Assembly: GCF_050003625.1 (NCBI RefSeq)
Contig: NC_134398.1
Coordinates: forward strand, 106,417,178-106,481,177
Length of the DNA: 64,000 nucleotides
Reading direction: 5' to 3'
Source: Haematobia irritans
Lineage: Eukaryota; Arthropoda; Insecta; Diptera; Muscidae
The position numbers and the translations under genes are program-made. The notes under the pieces are model-generated. The model was not told where the DNA came from. It saw nothing but the letters and a program-made list of their open reading frames with translations, and did not search any database. This document shows, piece after piece, positions 34,217 to 45,518 of this stretch (position 1 is its first letter; every line of letters starts with the position of its first letter).

Positions 34217-34858
34217 TATTGGACAGAGCTTGACCAAATCGACTTGGCTGAACCAGACTTTTTCCGACCTGGTCCAATAGATATGCTGTTGGGCAGTGAC
34301 GTTTTACCTTCGATAATTAAACCTGGAATTCTCAGAAATGTATTCGGCAGTCTTTTAGCGCAAGAAACTGAATTCGGATGGCTTATAAGCGGACCACCGA
34401 AATCTAGAACGGTGACCACATGTGCAACTTTCGTGACATCTCATGATTCGATTAATGACGATATTCGCAAGTTTTGGGAATTAGAAGAGGTTCCGACCCG
34501 AAAGCATCAATCTGAGAACGGCGCTTGGTGCGAGGAATTTTTTAAGGCAACAACGGTCCGTATGCCGAATGGTCGATATAGCGTCAGATTACCCTTCAGG
34601 CAGGATCTAGCACCTGAAATCAAACTAGGTTCTTCACGTCGTGCTGCAATGGGACAATTTCTTCGTATGGAGAAGTCTTTGGAAAAATCTCCACAGCTTT
34701 CAACTGAGTACACAAGAGTTTTGTCTGAGTATCTGACACTTGACCACATGGAACTTGCTCCTCAAGCTGAAATTGAAGAAAATTCATATTACGTTCATTT
34801 TATCTACCGCATCACGCGGTCATTCGACCTGAGAGTGCGTCCACCAAAGTTAGAGTAG
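34217..34858 (+). pseudogene. BEL/Pao Pol, linker between protease and RT
   Basis: Same frame as the protease fragment after the stop at 34214. It contains the typical BEL block DMLLGSDVLPSIIKPGILRN followed by FGWLISGPP, then a linker with MPNGRYSVRLPFR. The frame is lost near 34805, where the RT start (a [14 protein letters not shown] block) lies one base out of phase. Confidence 0.82.
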
Positions 34859-37248
34859 TATTCAATGCGTCTAAGAAAACGTCCACGGGTACTTCTTTAA
34901 ACGATATTCTTCATACGGGTCCAACGCTTCAAAATGATTTAATGAATGTCATTCTTCGGTGGCGGTTTTTCAAATTTGTATTTAATGGAGATATTGAAAA
35001 GATGTATCGGCAAATCTACGTTCACAAGGATGATAGGCCGTTTCAGAAGATCTTATTTCGTGAAAGTCATTCCGGATCAATTAAAGACTATTATTTGAAA
35101 ACCGTTACTTTCGGGGTTAATTGTGCGCCATACTTGGCAATAAGAACTCTGCTGCAATTAAGCGAAGATGGAAAAATTACTCATCCTGTAGCGGCTTCTA
35201 TTCTTCAAGATCAAATATACGTAGATGATATTCTTTCTGGCGGGCATGCTTTAGAGGAGACACGCTCGTACCTTTTGGAACTAATTGATCTATTGAACTC
35301 CGCTGGGTTTCCATTGAGAAAAATTACGGCAAATAACGCTCATATACTTCAATTCTTGCCCCCCGAAGATCTTCTAGACGAAGAATTCTTAAAATTTGAA
35401 GAGACTAGCGATACGAAAACTTTGGGAATACGATGGAATGCCGTGACTGACCAATTCTTTTACAAAGTTTCAAATATTTTTGTTCCTTCTTCCCCAATTA
35501 CAAAACGAAAAATATTACCCATTGTCGCAAAATTGTTTGATCCCGCCGGTTGGCTTTCGCCAATTATTGTTCTGGCAAAAATTCTGATGCAGCAATTATG
35601 GATGGAGGGGACAGAATGGGACGAGGAAGTAAAACCACATTCGTTAGAAAATTGGAAAACATTCATTGGAAATTTCTCAGATATCGAACACATAAAAATT
35701 CCTCGTTGGATAAATTACTCTCCTGATAGTAAGCTGCAACTTCACGGGTTCTGCGATGCTTCCGAAAAAGCATACTGCGCATGTGTATATGTTCTTTCAA
35801 CGTCCTCGCAAAATGAAACTTCCTCACATTTGTTAGTTTCGAAAAGCAAAGTAGCCCCACTGAAAACTATTAGTCTCCCTAGGTTGGAATTATGTGGAGC
35901 AGCTTTATTGTCTAGACTATTGAAGTCCATTCGTCAGCATTTACATTTCCCGGTTTCGGAAATCAATTTGTGGTCAGATTCTACAATAACTTTAGCTTGG
36001 CTTGAAAAGCCCCCATTCCATTGGAAGACATTTGTGGTAAACAAAGTCTCGGAGATAATTGAAAACGTTGGTAATGCCAAGTGGAGGCATGTTCCAACTC
36101 AAGAAAACCCAGCTGACATGGGCACACGGGGATGTACCCCACTAGAATTGAGCAGCAGCGAACTTTGGTGGAACGGGCCCCAATGGTTAGTTCGATCTCC
36201 CGAATTTTGGCCGAAACAACCATATCAAGTGGAATCCACTCTAGATAGAAAAGTTACAACTTTCCAGGTTCACGTTCAATTAGATGATATGTTGGAAAGA
36301 TTTTCATCTCTTGATCGTGCTTTTCGTGTTATATGCTTTATGTTTCGATTCACCCGGAAATGCCAGAAGAAAAGCTGCATTGAAATGCAGCAGTCATTTA
36401 TCACTGCCCAGGAAATTAAAGTTGTGAAACACCGTTTAATACACATTGCACAGGTATCTCATTTCCCAGACGAATATCAAGCCCTCGCTTCAAATCAACA
36501 TATACATTCTAAAAGTAGGCTTTTAACGCTGAATCCCTTTTTAGATGAGAGCAAAGTGCTACGAGTCAATGGTCGTCTATCAAATTCTGATATGAGTTAC
36601 AATGAAAGATTTCCCATAATCTTGCCAGAAAATTCTCGTTTTTGTAAACTTTTTATTGAATTTACACATAGGATACTACTGCATGCGGAACACCAAATTA
36701 TGTTACGAGCAATTCGACAGGATTTCTACATCATTCGCTTGAAAAATTCTGTTCGAAAATGTATTCGAAGTTGTAAGACCTGCGCGGTGTATAAACACCG
36801 AATTCGGAATCAAATAATGGCTGCTTTACCTCCTGAGAGGTGTACATTTTCCTTGCCGTTCACGAATACTGGAGTTGACTTTGCCGGGCCGTTTGATGTG
36901 AAGACTTCCAAGCTTCGGACATCAAAACCCCAAAAGGGTTCGATATTTGTTTGTTTATCCACTAGAGCAATTCACTTGGAAGCATGCTCTGAACTCTCCT
37001 CTGAGGCCTTTCTGGCCACCTTCAATCGATTTGTAGGGCGTCGAGGATTTCCAAGAAAGATGTTCTCAGATAATGGAACAAATTTCGTAGGTGCTAGTCG
37101 ATCTATGCGAGAAGAATACAAAAACTTTCTTAAATACTGCGAGAAATCGGTGACCGAGAAGTATGGGATGCATGGATTCTCTTGGCACTTCATCCCACCG
37201 CACGCTCCCCATATGGGGGATTGTGGGAGGCAGCCGTCAAGAGTATGA
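34800..37248 (+). pseudogene. BEL/Pao reverse transcriptase, RNase H and integrase (large fragment)
   Basis: This frame (open through the ATG at 34942) carries RT motifs [12 protein letters not shown] and YVDDILSGG (35218-35244), RNase H motifs [21 protein letters not shown] and [12 protein letters not shown], then integrase with a zinc-binding region (HAEHQ...CIRSCKTC) and catalytic-core motifs [11 protein letters not shown] and [12 protein letters not shown]. The order gag-PR-RT-RH-IN is that of BEL/Pao. It shifts frame near 37200, just before the catalytic Glu region. Non-functional as it stands. Confidence 0.9.
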
Positions 37249-37749
37249 AGGCACATCTAAGGAAAGTTGCAGGCAATACCAAGTTCACATTTGAAGAATT
37301 TTCCACGTTGTTTGTAAGAATTGAATTCGAGACCACTGTCACCAATCAGCGAAAACCCATCTGATTTGATTCCATTGACTCCCGGTCATTTGCTTAGAGG
37401 TGCACCTTTAATGGCGATTCCTGAAGAATATTCAGATGATCTTTCCATAATAAACCGCTGGCAAAAGCTAAAGTCGTTGCAAATCACATTCGCTTGGCGG
37501 TGGAAGAATGAATATATTTGTGAATTGCAAAAAAGATATAAATGGAAATCGGCCCAGAGTAACTTGAAGACTGACGATTTTGTAATCATTAGGGAAGATA
37601 ACCTTCCACCAACTGAGTGGTGTCTTGGGAGAGTTGTAAAGGTCTTTAAAGGAAAGGATTCTCAAGTTCGTGTCGCAGAAGTGCGTACACAGAACGGAGT
37701 AATCACTCGCCCACTCGTTAAACTGTGTATTCTTCCAATTGCCTCATAA
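37182..37749 (+). pseudogene. BEL/Pao integrase C-terminal end
   Basis: Continues the integrase after a shift near 37210: [12 protein letters not shown] carries the catalytic Glu. Another shift near 37325 leads into the 142-codon frame with NSRPLSPISENP, LTPGHLLRGAPL and a basic tail that ends at 37749. At least two frameshifts separate the pieces. Confidence 0.85.
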
Positions 37750-37799
37750 TAAAAGTCGATCCTTACTGTTCACACATTAAATAAACTTTACCTTTTCAG

Positions 37800-38617
37800 C
37801 ACTTCACGAAGCGTACCCAAATGTCGTATCTGCCAAGATAGACATTTCCTTAAATACTGTCCTACATTTCTACGATTGCCTGTATCCGAACGAAGAGAAG
37901 TACTAAAAGAAAAGGGGTTCTGCTACAACCGCTTGTGTACCTCTCATACTGATTCACATGGACAAATCTCAGAAGACTTCTCGCTCCGGCTACCAGTCAT
38001 CGCCCAATCGTACCAATCTTCATGGCTCCGACAATCTTACACGTTCTAGATCTAGACGTAACTGGCCTGCATCTGTCAATAGATCGTCCATCAGCCGTCG
38101 CAGCAGTCGTTCTTATTTATGCGAACGCATAAGCCATCGTCCCAAGACACACGTCTTGCTGCCCACAGCACTTGCTCGCGTGCTAACTCCAAACGGCCCT
38201 ATCAAATCCCGACTGCTTTTGAGTTCTGGTGAAGTCCAAACTGTCATACTGCGAGGGTCAATCGAACGACTACATCTTCGGACAACAAAAAGAGATGGCA
38301 AAGAGTACTGCACATTGAATTTGGAATCATATCACGATCCCTTGGTAAAAATTCAAGTGATGGGTGTAGTGAGATAGGCTATCCCAGCTACGCTTCCAAA
38401 ACCAACCACCGAGCCCAAACTGAAATCAATATATAGCCACTTAACGGACTTAGCCGACCCCCATTTTCACCAACCATTGAATGTCGAAATTCTCGTGGGA
38501 AACGACCAGTTCCCAAAAATATTACGTGCGGGACTAATTCAAACTTCTTCTAGCATGCCCATTGCTCAGAGTACCATTTTCGGATGGACAATATCAGGAG
38601 GCTGTCAGAACTAAGCG
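37800..38617 (+). pseudogene. Second, different BEL Gag zinc knuckle and protease start
   Basis: After a 3' splice-like 'ccttttcag' (37791-37799) the frame from 37801 gives CRICQDRHFLKYC and FCYNRLCTSH, a BEL Gag knuckle unlike that of the gag at 32550. In another frame (37958-38377) come VLLPTALARV and a degraded protease motif, and in a third VEILVGNDQFPKILRAG and STIFGWTISGG. It is followed at once by a G-rich tract and the right LTR. It is probably the remnant of the element that owns these LTRs, most of its pol being deleted. Confidence 0.75.
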
Positions 38618-38642
38618 TTGCGATACAGCAAGCCGGGCGGTA

Positions 38643-39076
38643 TGTTGAACCCAGTTCAACAATAACTATTTTTAATAATTGAATTCTATCATTGAATTAT
38701 AAGAAATGAATTACCCTATTTTAAATATCGAATTAATATAACGTATATTGTATAAGAGTTTGAATTTGCATTTAATCTGGTAACACTAAAAAGTTAAGAA
38801 AAGCTTTAGCCAAAAATAACAATTTTTGTCCTATTTTAACATTAAACTACAAACTTCTTGATTGTATGTGACCCCATTATACCCTTTTCTTAAGAACTTC
38901 ACTTGTGTAGCAATACTCGCAGTGGTAAGCAGCTCAACCCGCAATAAACTTCACATCTAAAATTGAACTTTGGCCCTTTCTCTTTCTTTTTTTTTTGGCT
39001 TTACCAATTTACATTTCAGGGAGTCGTTTCAACTCATACGATACAGTCGATTTCAGCAGTATATATCTCTTGTACA
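38643..39076 (+). repeat. Right LTR of the BEL composite
   Basis: Same start and end as the left LTR, ending 'tatatctcttgtaca' before the target repeat AATAT. A purine/G-rich stretch, 'aagccgggcggta', precedes it and may be the plus-strand primer site. Confidence 0.9.
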
Positions 39077-39382
39077 AATATTGTGTTTAAAAATTTGAGT
39101 TCCAAACATATAATTGTTACACCCAAACATATGAAAAACAGTCTTTTTCGTCCGTGTGGGTAGTTAAAATAAAGAACATTAATGGGAGTGCATCTTCTGG
39201 AAGTGCTTTTAAGTTGTGCCTTTTGAGGAACTTCCAATTTTTTTTACTGGGAAGCTTTCTATAATATAAAAACTTGGTTTTAGTTCGGTTTTTGTTTATT
39301 TTTACGAATGCTTTGTTATCAATGAATAAAATTTTCTTGTTCATTAGTAAATTCTTATACCCAGCGTAGAAAACAGTACAAG

Positions 39383-40965
39383 TAAGGAAAGTCTAAAGTC
39401 GGGCGGGGCCGACTATATTATACCCTGCACCACTTTGTAGATCTAAATTTTCGATACCATTTCACATCCGTCAAATGTGTTGGGGGCTAGGTTTGTCCCA
39501 AATACATACATTTAAATATCACTCGATCTGGACAGAATTTGATAGACTTCTACAAAATCTATAGAGTCAAAATTTAAGTCGGCTAATGCACTAGGGTGGA
39601 ACACAATGTTAGTCAAAAAATATGGGAAACATTTAAATCTGAAGCAATTTTAAGGAAACTTCGCAAAAGTTTATTTATGATTTATCGCTCGATATATATG
39701 TATTAGAAGTTTAGGAAAATTAGAGTAATTTTTACAACTAAGGAGTGGCGATTTTAAAAGGAAAATGTTGGTATTTTGACCATTTTTGTCGAAATCAGAA
39801 AAACATATATATGGGAGCTATATCTAAATCTGAACCGATTTCAACCAAATTTGGCATGCATAGCTACAACGCTAATTCTACTCCCTGTGCAAAATTTTAA
39901 CTAAATAGGAGCAAAAAATTGGCCTCTGTGGTCATATGAGTCTAATCGGGCGAAAGCTATATATGGGAGCTATATCTAAATCTGAACCGATTTCAACCAA
40001 ATTTGGCACGCATGGCTATAATGCTAATTCTACTCCCTGTGCAAAATGTCAATTAAATCGGAGTAAAAGATTGGCCACTGTGGTCATATGAGTGTAAATC
40101 GGGCGAACGATATATATGGGAGCTATCTATAAATCTGAACCGATTTCAATAAAATTTGGCACACTTACCGATACTATTAAACGTACTCTTTGTGCAAAAT
40201 TTGAAGCAAGTCAGGGCAAAACTCTGGCTTTTGAGGCCATATAAGTCCAAATCGGACGAAAGATATATATTGGAGCTATATCTAAATCTGAACCGATTTT
40301 AACCAAATTTGGCACACATAACGACACCGTTAAACAATGTGGGAGCTATATGTAAATATGAACCGATTTCAATCAAATTTACCAAGCATTGGTAGAATGC
40401 CAACTCTACTCTCTGTGCAAAATTTCACGAAAATCGGTAGTAAACTGTGGCCTCGGTGGCCATATTAGTCTAAATCGGACGAAGGATATATATGGGAGCT
40501 ATATCTAAATCTGAACCGACTTGGATAATATTTTAGTAAAAAATTTCTATTTTTCGAGACTCATAAAATATTCGGATGTACGGAATTTGAAGAACATCGG
40601 TTGATAAACACGCCAATTATAACCAGATCGGGGATAAATATATATGACAGCTATATCTAAATCTGAACCGATTTTTTCCAAAACCAAAAGCGATTGTCTT
40701 TGTTCCCCAAAACGACCCTGTGCCAAATTTGAGGACGATCGGACTTAAACTGCGACCTGTACTTTGCGCACAAAAATACATGAACAGATAGACAGACGGA
40801 CGGACGGACAGACAGACAGACGGACGGACATCGCTAAATCGACTAAGAATTTAATTCTAAGACGATCGGTATACTAAACGATGGGCCTCAGACTTTTCCT
40901 TCTTGGCGTTACATACAAATGCACAAACTTATTATACCCTGTACCACAGTAGTGGTGAAGTTTAG
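39383..40965 (+). repeat. Complex non-coding repeat element (cgactatattataccctgc family)
   Basis: It opens with 'cgactatattataccctgca' and closes with 'ttataccctgtacc' followed by 'gtggtg'. In between, about six degenerate units of roughly 150 bp carry 'tatatgggagctatatctaa' and 'tctgaaccgatttcaa'. A (GACG/GACA)n stretch lies at 40790-40830. It is organised like the element at 17620-19345 but with different sequence. Confidence 0.75.
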
Positions 40966-41065
40966 AATTTTTTAACTTAATGAAAATAAAATAGCTAAAC
41001 TAAATTGATGAACATTTTTTCCTTTAGTTTCGAAGGCACTTTTTCTGGGTGTGGCGTCATAGAGC

Positions 41066-41589
41066 ATGTGTGTCGTCTTAAGCATATGCATTTATAAAAC
41101 AAAAAAGTTTGAAAAAAAATTGGCGTTAAGTAGTTTAAGAGTAAAACCTTCGTATCGGGCTATATTGTTGTTATATAAAAACCAATTGAAGAAAATCTTA
41201 ACCCTGGGACATATATGTGCCATTTCGTATTTCCGTTGTAAAATCTTCATTTATCAACCAATTTTCAAAACAATAGATTCTATCGACGCAGAACATGTAG
41301 CTATGTAGTTGTAAATTTAAATTGGTATTTGTGTGTGGGAAAGTTATAAGCATAAATAATCTGGAATTTTTTCACAATTTTTTTTTTATATTTCAAGTAT
41401 TGGTTGACTGAGGTGGCTGTAGTTTTGGTATAATGTGTATCTACTCCTCCTCTATCGATAACGGTTTAAATGGACTAATTCGGCTACATAGTTTTTCTAA
41501 AAATGTACCGACACTAATGGGACATATGTGTCCCATTCATCGTATAGGGTAATTAAAATGATCAACCAACACAATGTGGGGATTGTATG
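41066..41589. other. Unassigned AT-rich DNA
   Basis: An 80-codon frame at 41066-41308 has no recognisable motif or flanking gene signals. Twice 'gggacatatatgtgcc' / 'gggacatatgtgtccc'-type near-palindromes occur (41206 and 41519). Confidence 0.4.
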
Positions 41590-42032
41590 CACTGAAAAAA
41601 CAGTGAACCCACCAGGAAGAAAACTTTTGATTAATTTTATAAAATTTTGAATATTTTTAGAAATTTTTAACTAAACAGTATTAAAAGCGCTGGCATCGCG
41701 CCGATATCACAAAAATAAGTAAATATTTTTCACTTTAAAAAAAAAATTTTGTAGTTTGAAGGAAAAAATTGGAGTTCAAAATTGCAAGAACGTCTTTAGT
41801 GACATACGAAGTTCATAATGGACGCTTTTGTAACAAAATTTACAAATTTGAAGAAATAATGAACTATTTTTAATGACAAATACGAATTTAGTAAATCTCT
41901 ATCCTTAACTTGTGTATAATTACGCAAAAAATTATTAGAGTAAATGAAACTTTCACCAAATATAATAAGTTCATGAACTAAAATATAGTTAAATTGGCTT
42001 TAGTGAAATAATGAGTTCACTTTTTTTGAGTG
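41590..42032 (+). mobile_element. Family B element, complete short copy
   Basis: It starts 'cactgaaaaaacagtgaacc' and ends as the inverse of 'cactcaaaaaaagtgaact'. TG flanks both sides (41588-41589, 42033-42034). 443 bp, non-coding, with internal deletions relative to the 512-bp copies. Confidence 0.9.
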
Positions 42033-42196
42033 TGGCTACTCATTACTATTATTAATCCAAAAAACTTCTAAACTCTTCTTGGCTTATAGGAAAAATAACA
42101 ACTTTTTTAACAATAAATTTTGAATTAAGAGCAAGCTTACACAAAGTGGTCAAAACCATGCACGCATGGTCATGAATACCTGCTTTGTGTTGTTTA

Positions 42197-43319
42197 CACG
42201 CACAGAAAAAACATGTTTGGACATGGTTGCCACATCCATTTAATGCTTATCTAGAGCATGTAATTGTCTTTGTAAAAATAGTTTTCGAGCGGAGAAAAAT
42301 ATATGTTGGCAATAAGCATTGAAATTGAATCAAAAAAGTGTGTAAAAATATATGATGTTTGCTTGCATAACATTATAAATACAAATAAACAATGATTATA
42401 GATAAATAGAAACCAATAAATAAATTTAATTTTTTGTTTTCTTTTCTCCAGTGGCGTCCTTTTTTCGACGACGAAAAAATTTTTTCATAAAGATCAAAAC
42501 ATTTTAGGTTGTGACCATGTTCTTTTAACTGGAAGAAACCCATAACATTTTAGATCGTGACTATTGTCTTTAAATTGAAACAAAATTCTTTTTTAACAAT
42601 ATAATAACATTTTAGATGAGGACAATTTTATTTTTCTTAGAACCCTCTTCACAGAGCCAACATGGTTGCAGGTGAAAATGTTAAATGGTCGCCGCAAAAA
42701 TAGCTCCTATCATATTATTTTGCTCTTCGAATATGATTGTGACAATCATGTTTCTTCTCTGTGTGTATGTATCTAGAGCATGTAATTGTCGCGAAAACCA
42801 TGTATTTTGTCTTTGTAAAAATAGTTTTCGAGCGGAGAAAAAATATATGTTGGTAATAAGCATTGAAATTGAATCAAAAAAGTGTGTAAAAATATATGAT
42901 GTTTGCTTGCATGACATTATAAATACAAATAAACAATGATTATAATTTATAAATAAATTATAACCAATAAATAAATTTAATTTTTTGTTTTCTTTTCTCC
43001 AGTGGCGTCCTTTTTTCGACGACGAAAAAAATTTTTTCATAAAGATCAAAACATTTTAGGTTGTGACCATGTTCTTTTAACTGGAAGAAACCCATAACAT
43101 TTTAGATCGTGACCATTTTCTTTTAATTGAAACAAAATTCTTTTTTTAAACAATATAATAACATTTTAGATGAGGACAATTTTATTTTTCTTAGAACCCT
43201 TTTCACAGAGCCAACATGGTTGCAGGTGAAAATGTTAAATGGTCGCCGCAAAAATAGCTCCTCTCATATTATTTTGCTCTTCGAATATGATTGTGACAAT
43301 CATGTTTCTTCTCTGTGTG
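42197..43319 (+). mobile_element. Family J element, copy 2, with internal tandem duplication
   Basis: It starts 'cacgcacagaaaaaacatg' after TA and ends 'tcttctctgtgtg' before TA. About 522-540 bp is repeated in tandem: 'tctagagcatgtaattgtc' is at 42249 and 42771, and 'gagccaacatggttgcaggt' occurs twice. The empty site for the family C insertion in copy 1 is present here near 42220. Confidence 0.82.
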
Positions 43320-43529
43320 TATGTTTTACAAATCCTAACAAAACTATTGATGTGTTTTGTAGTGAATTATATAAAGTATTCAAAAAAATTCTGACTATAT
43401 ATCTACCTTTGAAGACGAAATATTTTGTTAACATTTTGACGACACTTCACTTAGTAAATAAGTGCATTTAGAATATAAATTCGCAAGAAAAACTTATTTT
43501 AATCGCGCGGTTAATTCTTCGTCCTTAAA

Positions 43530-43592
43530 GGGTTAATTCGGGTGGGTTCGACAATATTATACCCATCACCACTTTGTAGATCAACGTTATAT
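43530..43592 (+). repeat. Decayed fragment of the 'cgactatattatacc' repeat
   Basis: 'gggtgggttcgacaatatta' and 'acccatcaccactttgtaga' match the opening of the element at 39388. Confidence 0.55.
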
Positions 43593-43593
43593 A

Positions 43594-44983
43594 CACGCAG
43601 GGAAGAAATTTGATTGTCACAATCATATTAGAAGAGCAAAATAATATGATAGAACCTAGTTTTGCTCAGTGAACATAGTTGTACGAAAAATATAATTGTA
43701 CTCATTTAAAATGTGATGTTGATAAAAAGAATTTTGTTTGAATTGAAAGAAAACGGTCACGATCTAAAATGTTATGGAATACGCTTAACATGTTTTTCTC
43801 CCAGTTGAAAGAGCATGATTAACAAGAAAATAGTTTCGTCCCAATTAAAAGAATATGGTCACAATCTCAAATGTTGTGATCTTTATGAAAAAACAAGAGT
43901 AACATATAAAATTTATTTGTTAACTACTTCCTTTTTTATTTGTATTTATAATGTCGTGCAAGCAAACATTACCTATTTTTATATACACTATTTTTGATAA
44001 ATTTCAACAATAGCTAATCATTCCATATTTACATCGTGCCCAGCAAATGTACAACTGCAGACATCATGCAACTGCAAATAAAAATAAATGATACAATATA
44101 GAAAAAAACAAACACATTTTGATATTACACTTGACTTCATTTATGTTCACATAAAACCATGTGCCACTTAAGCCACTTACGAATAAATAAATTAACACAA
44201 AATACAGTAATTCCATTCGAAACAAACAAACTACACTCGACTAATGCGAAAAATTAAAATGGTGTGTACATGTTCGAAGTTTTGCCGCAACAATGTTAAA
44301 ACTTAAATGGTCACGAAAAAAATGCACATGGTCTTTATGACCATGTAATGGTACTAGATAGGGTTTCCATATGGATAATTTTCAAAAGAGAACTTTCGCT
44401 TTAAAAAAAGAGAACATTTTAACTAAAAAAGAGTTTACAATAAAAAATTCTTTATTATATAATTAATAATTTTATTGATGTTAAAATTAAAATAATAAAA
44501 ATTAATAAAAAGCACTTTTGAACATAAAAATACGGCACCAAAAAAAGAGAGTGAACAAAAAGACACGAACACAAAAAGAGAACATATTCTCTTTAAAAGA
44601 GATGTAATGGACAGCCTAGTACTAGACATATCTATACGCAAAGGGCGCTTTTCGCGTTGGAATTTCCGCGGCTCCGTTACTAAATTTGTGCGATTAAAAG
44701 CAGATAATTTAACTCAATTGATACTCATTGCCTTTTTCATATAGATTTCATGAAGATTTAACAGAAATATATTTATTTTCATTTATAATTTTGATTGTTT
44801 TAGAAGAATTAATCGCAAAACTAAAGTGATTTTCGAAAACCGAACATAGTACCAACCTTAACTGAGAAAAACGTTTTTCCCTGCAAAAAAGTCAATTAAT
44901 TGAATGGCCAGGAAAACCAGATACATGATTTTCGCAACCATGTAATGGTACCAATTTCTATCATTTAAATAATAGAACATGTT
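43594..44983 (-). mobile_element. Family J element, copy 3 (inverted), carrying a hAT mini-element
   Basis: It starts 'cacgcagggaagaaatttga' after TA (43592-43593), followed by 'ttgtcacaatcatattagaa', the inverse of the J right end. It is interrupted at 44359-44618 by a hAT-like element and ends where the SINE begins. Confidence 0.7.
44359..44618. mobile_element. Small hAT-like MITE, 260 bp
   Basis: It is flanked by an exact 8-bp duplication, gtactaga, at 44351-44358 and 44619-44626. The ends 'tagggtttccat' and, complemented, 'taggctgtccat' agree at 10 of 12 positions. An 8-bp target duplication is the hallmark of hAT transposons. The interior is AT-rich with repeated AAAAAGAGA/CTCTTT phrases. 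Confidence 0.8.
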
Positions 44984-44984
44984 T

Positions 44985-45202
44985 GCTGCCCGATTCCATG
45001 TTAAGCTCAATAAAAAGGGACCTCCTATTAAAGCCGAGTCCGAACGGCGTTCCATATTGCAGTGAAACCACTTGGAAAGGCTTTGAAACCCTCTGAAATG
45101 TCACCAGCATTACTGAGGTGGGATAATCCACCGCTGAAAAACTTTTTTGGTGTTCGGTCGAAGCAGGAATCGAGCCCACGACCATTGCACCACGGTGGCT
45201 CC
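44985..45202 (-). repeat. tRNA-derived SINE, internally deleted
   Basis: On the minus strand it begins 'ggagccaccgtggtgcaatg' (A box region), then B box GGGCTCGATTCC and 'tgcttcgaccgaacacc', then a body with 'agcggtggattatcccacct' and 'ggaacgccgttcggactcgg'. The anticodon-like part between the A and B boxes is missing. I recognise this as a widespread muscoid SINE; the 3' tail is absent here but occurs at 31998 and 45963. It is inserted in family J. Confidence 0.75.
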
Positions 45203-45288
45203 CAAAACAAACATCCAAAAAAGTATATAATTTTCATTATTGGAAGTTGCAGTGGAAGTTGCATTCATTGATCGATTGAAGAACCCTA

Positions 45289-45516
45289 CACTAATAGAAA
45301 AAGTTTCGTTATATTAACGAAATGTTTCGTTAAAAGTCAGCCAATGAAACAAATTCGTTAATACAACGAAATTTTTCGTTATTATAACGAATTTTCTGCC
45401 AATCAACGTAATGTTTCGTACTATTAACGAATATTTTCATTGTATTAATGAAAATGTTTCGTTATATCAATGAAAAGTTTTCGTTGGCTGACTTTTAATG
45501 AAATTTTCTTTGTGTG
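45289..45516 (+). mobile_element. Family I mini-element, complete
   Basis: It starts 'cactaatagaaaaagtttcg' and ends 'aattttctttgtgtg', with TA at 45287-45288 and 45517-45518. The body is alternating TTCGTTA...TAACGAA palindromes plus the inverse pair 'ttaaaagtcagcc' and 'ggctgacttttaa'. Confidence 0.8.
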
Positions 45517-45518
45517 TA

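Larger units (their letters stand above)
26283..39076 (+). mobile_element. LTR retrotransposon composite (BEL/Pao type), 12.8 kb
   Basis: Two LTRs (26283-26719 and 38643-39076), both TG...CA, are flanked by the 5-bp direct repeat AATAT at 26278-26282 and 39077-39081. It sits inside family A. The interior is larger than a usual BEL: it holds two family A copies, a decayed gag-pol (32550-37749) and a second, different gag-protease fragment (37800-38617). TGG directly after the left LTR (26720) could start a primer site, but the following bases do not fit a full tRNA 3' end. Confidence 0.85.
19975..39166 (+). mobile_element. Family A element inside family E, tandemly duplicated and carrying C, B and BEL
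   Basis: It starts 'caccctcaaaaaaaatcgct' after TG and ends about 39166 ('ttcgtccgtg') before TG. The matching empty site in the E copy at 200-220 has 'cttccggtgtagtta'. The left part is present as three tandem units: partial at 19975-20811, then 20930-23457 and 23508-26282. The right tail after the BEL insertion is 39077-39166. Each of the two longer units carries identical nested C and B insertions, so duplication followed those insertions. Confidence 0.7.
19512..39251 (+). mobile_element. Family E element, split by the large family A/BEL nest
   Basis: The left part, 19512-19974, begins 'cccagcaaaaaaagcgtcgc'. The right part, 39167-39251, ends 'ttttttttactggg'. Both parts are contiguous in order in the copies at 1-302 and 58417-58810. 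The flanks are AA on both sides (19510-19511, 39252-39253). Everything between 19975 and 39166 arrived later. Confidence 0.7.
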
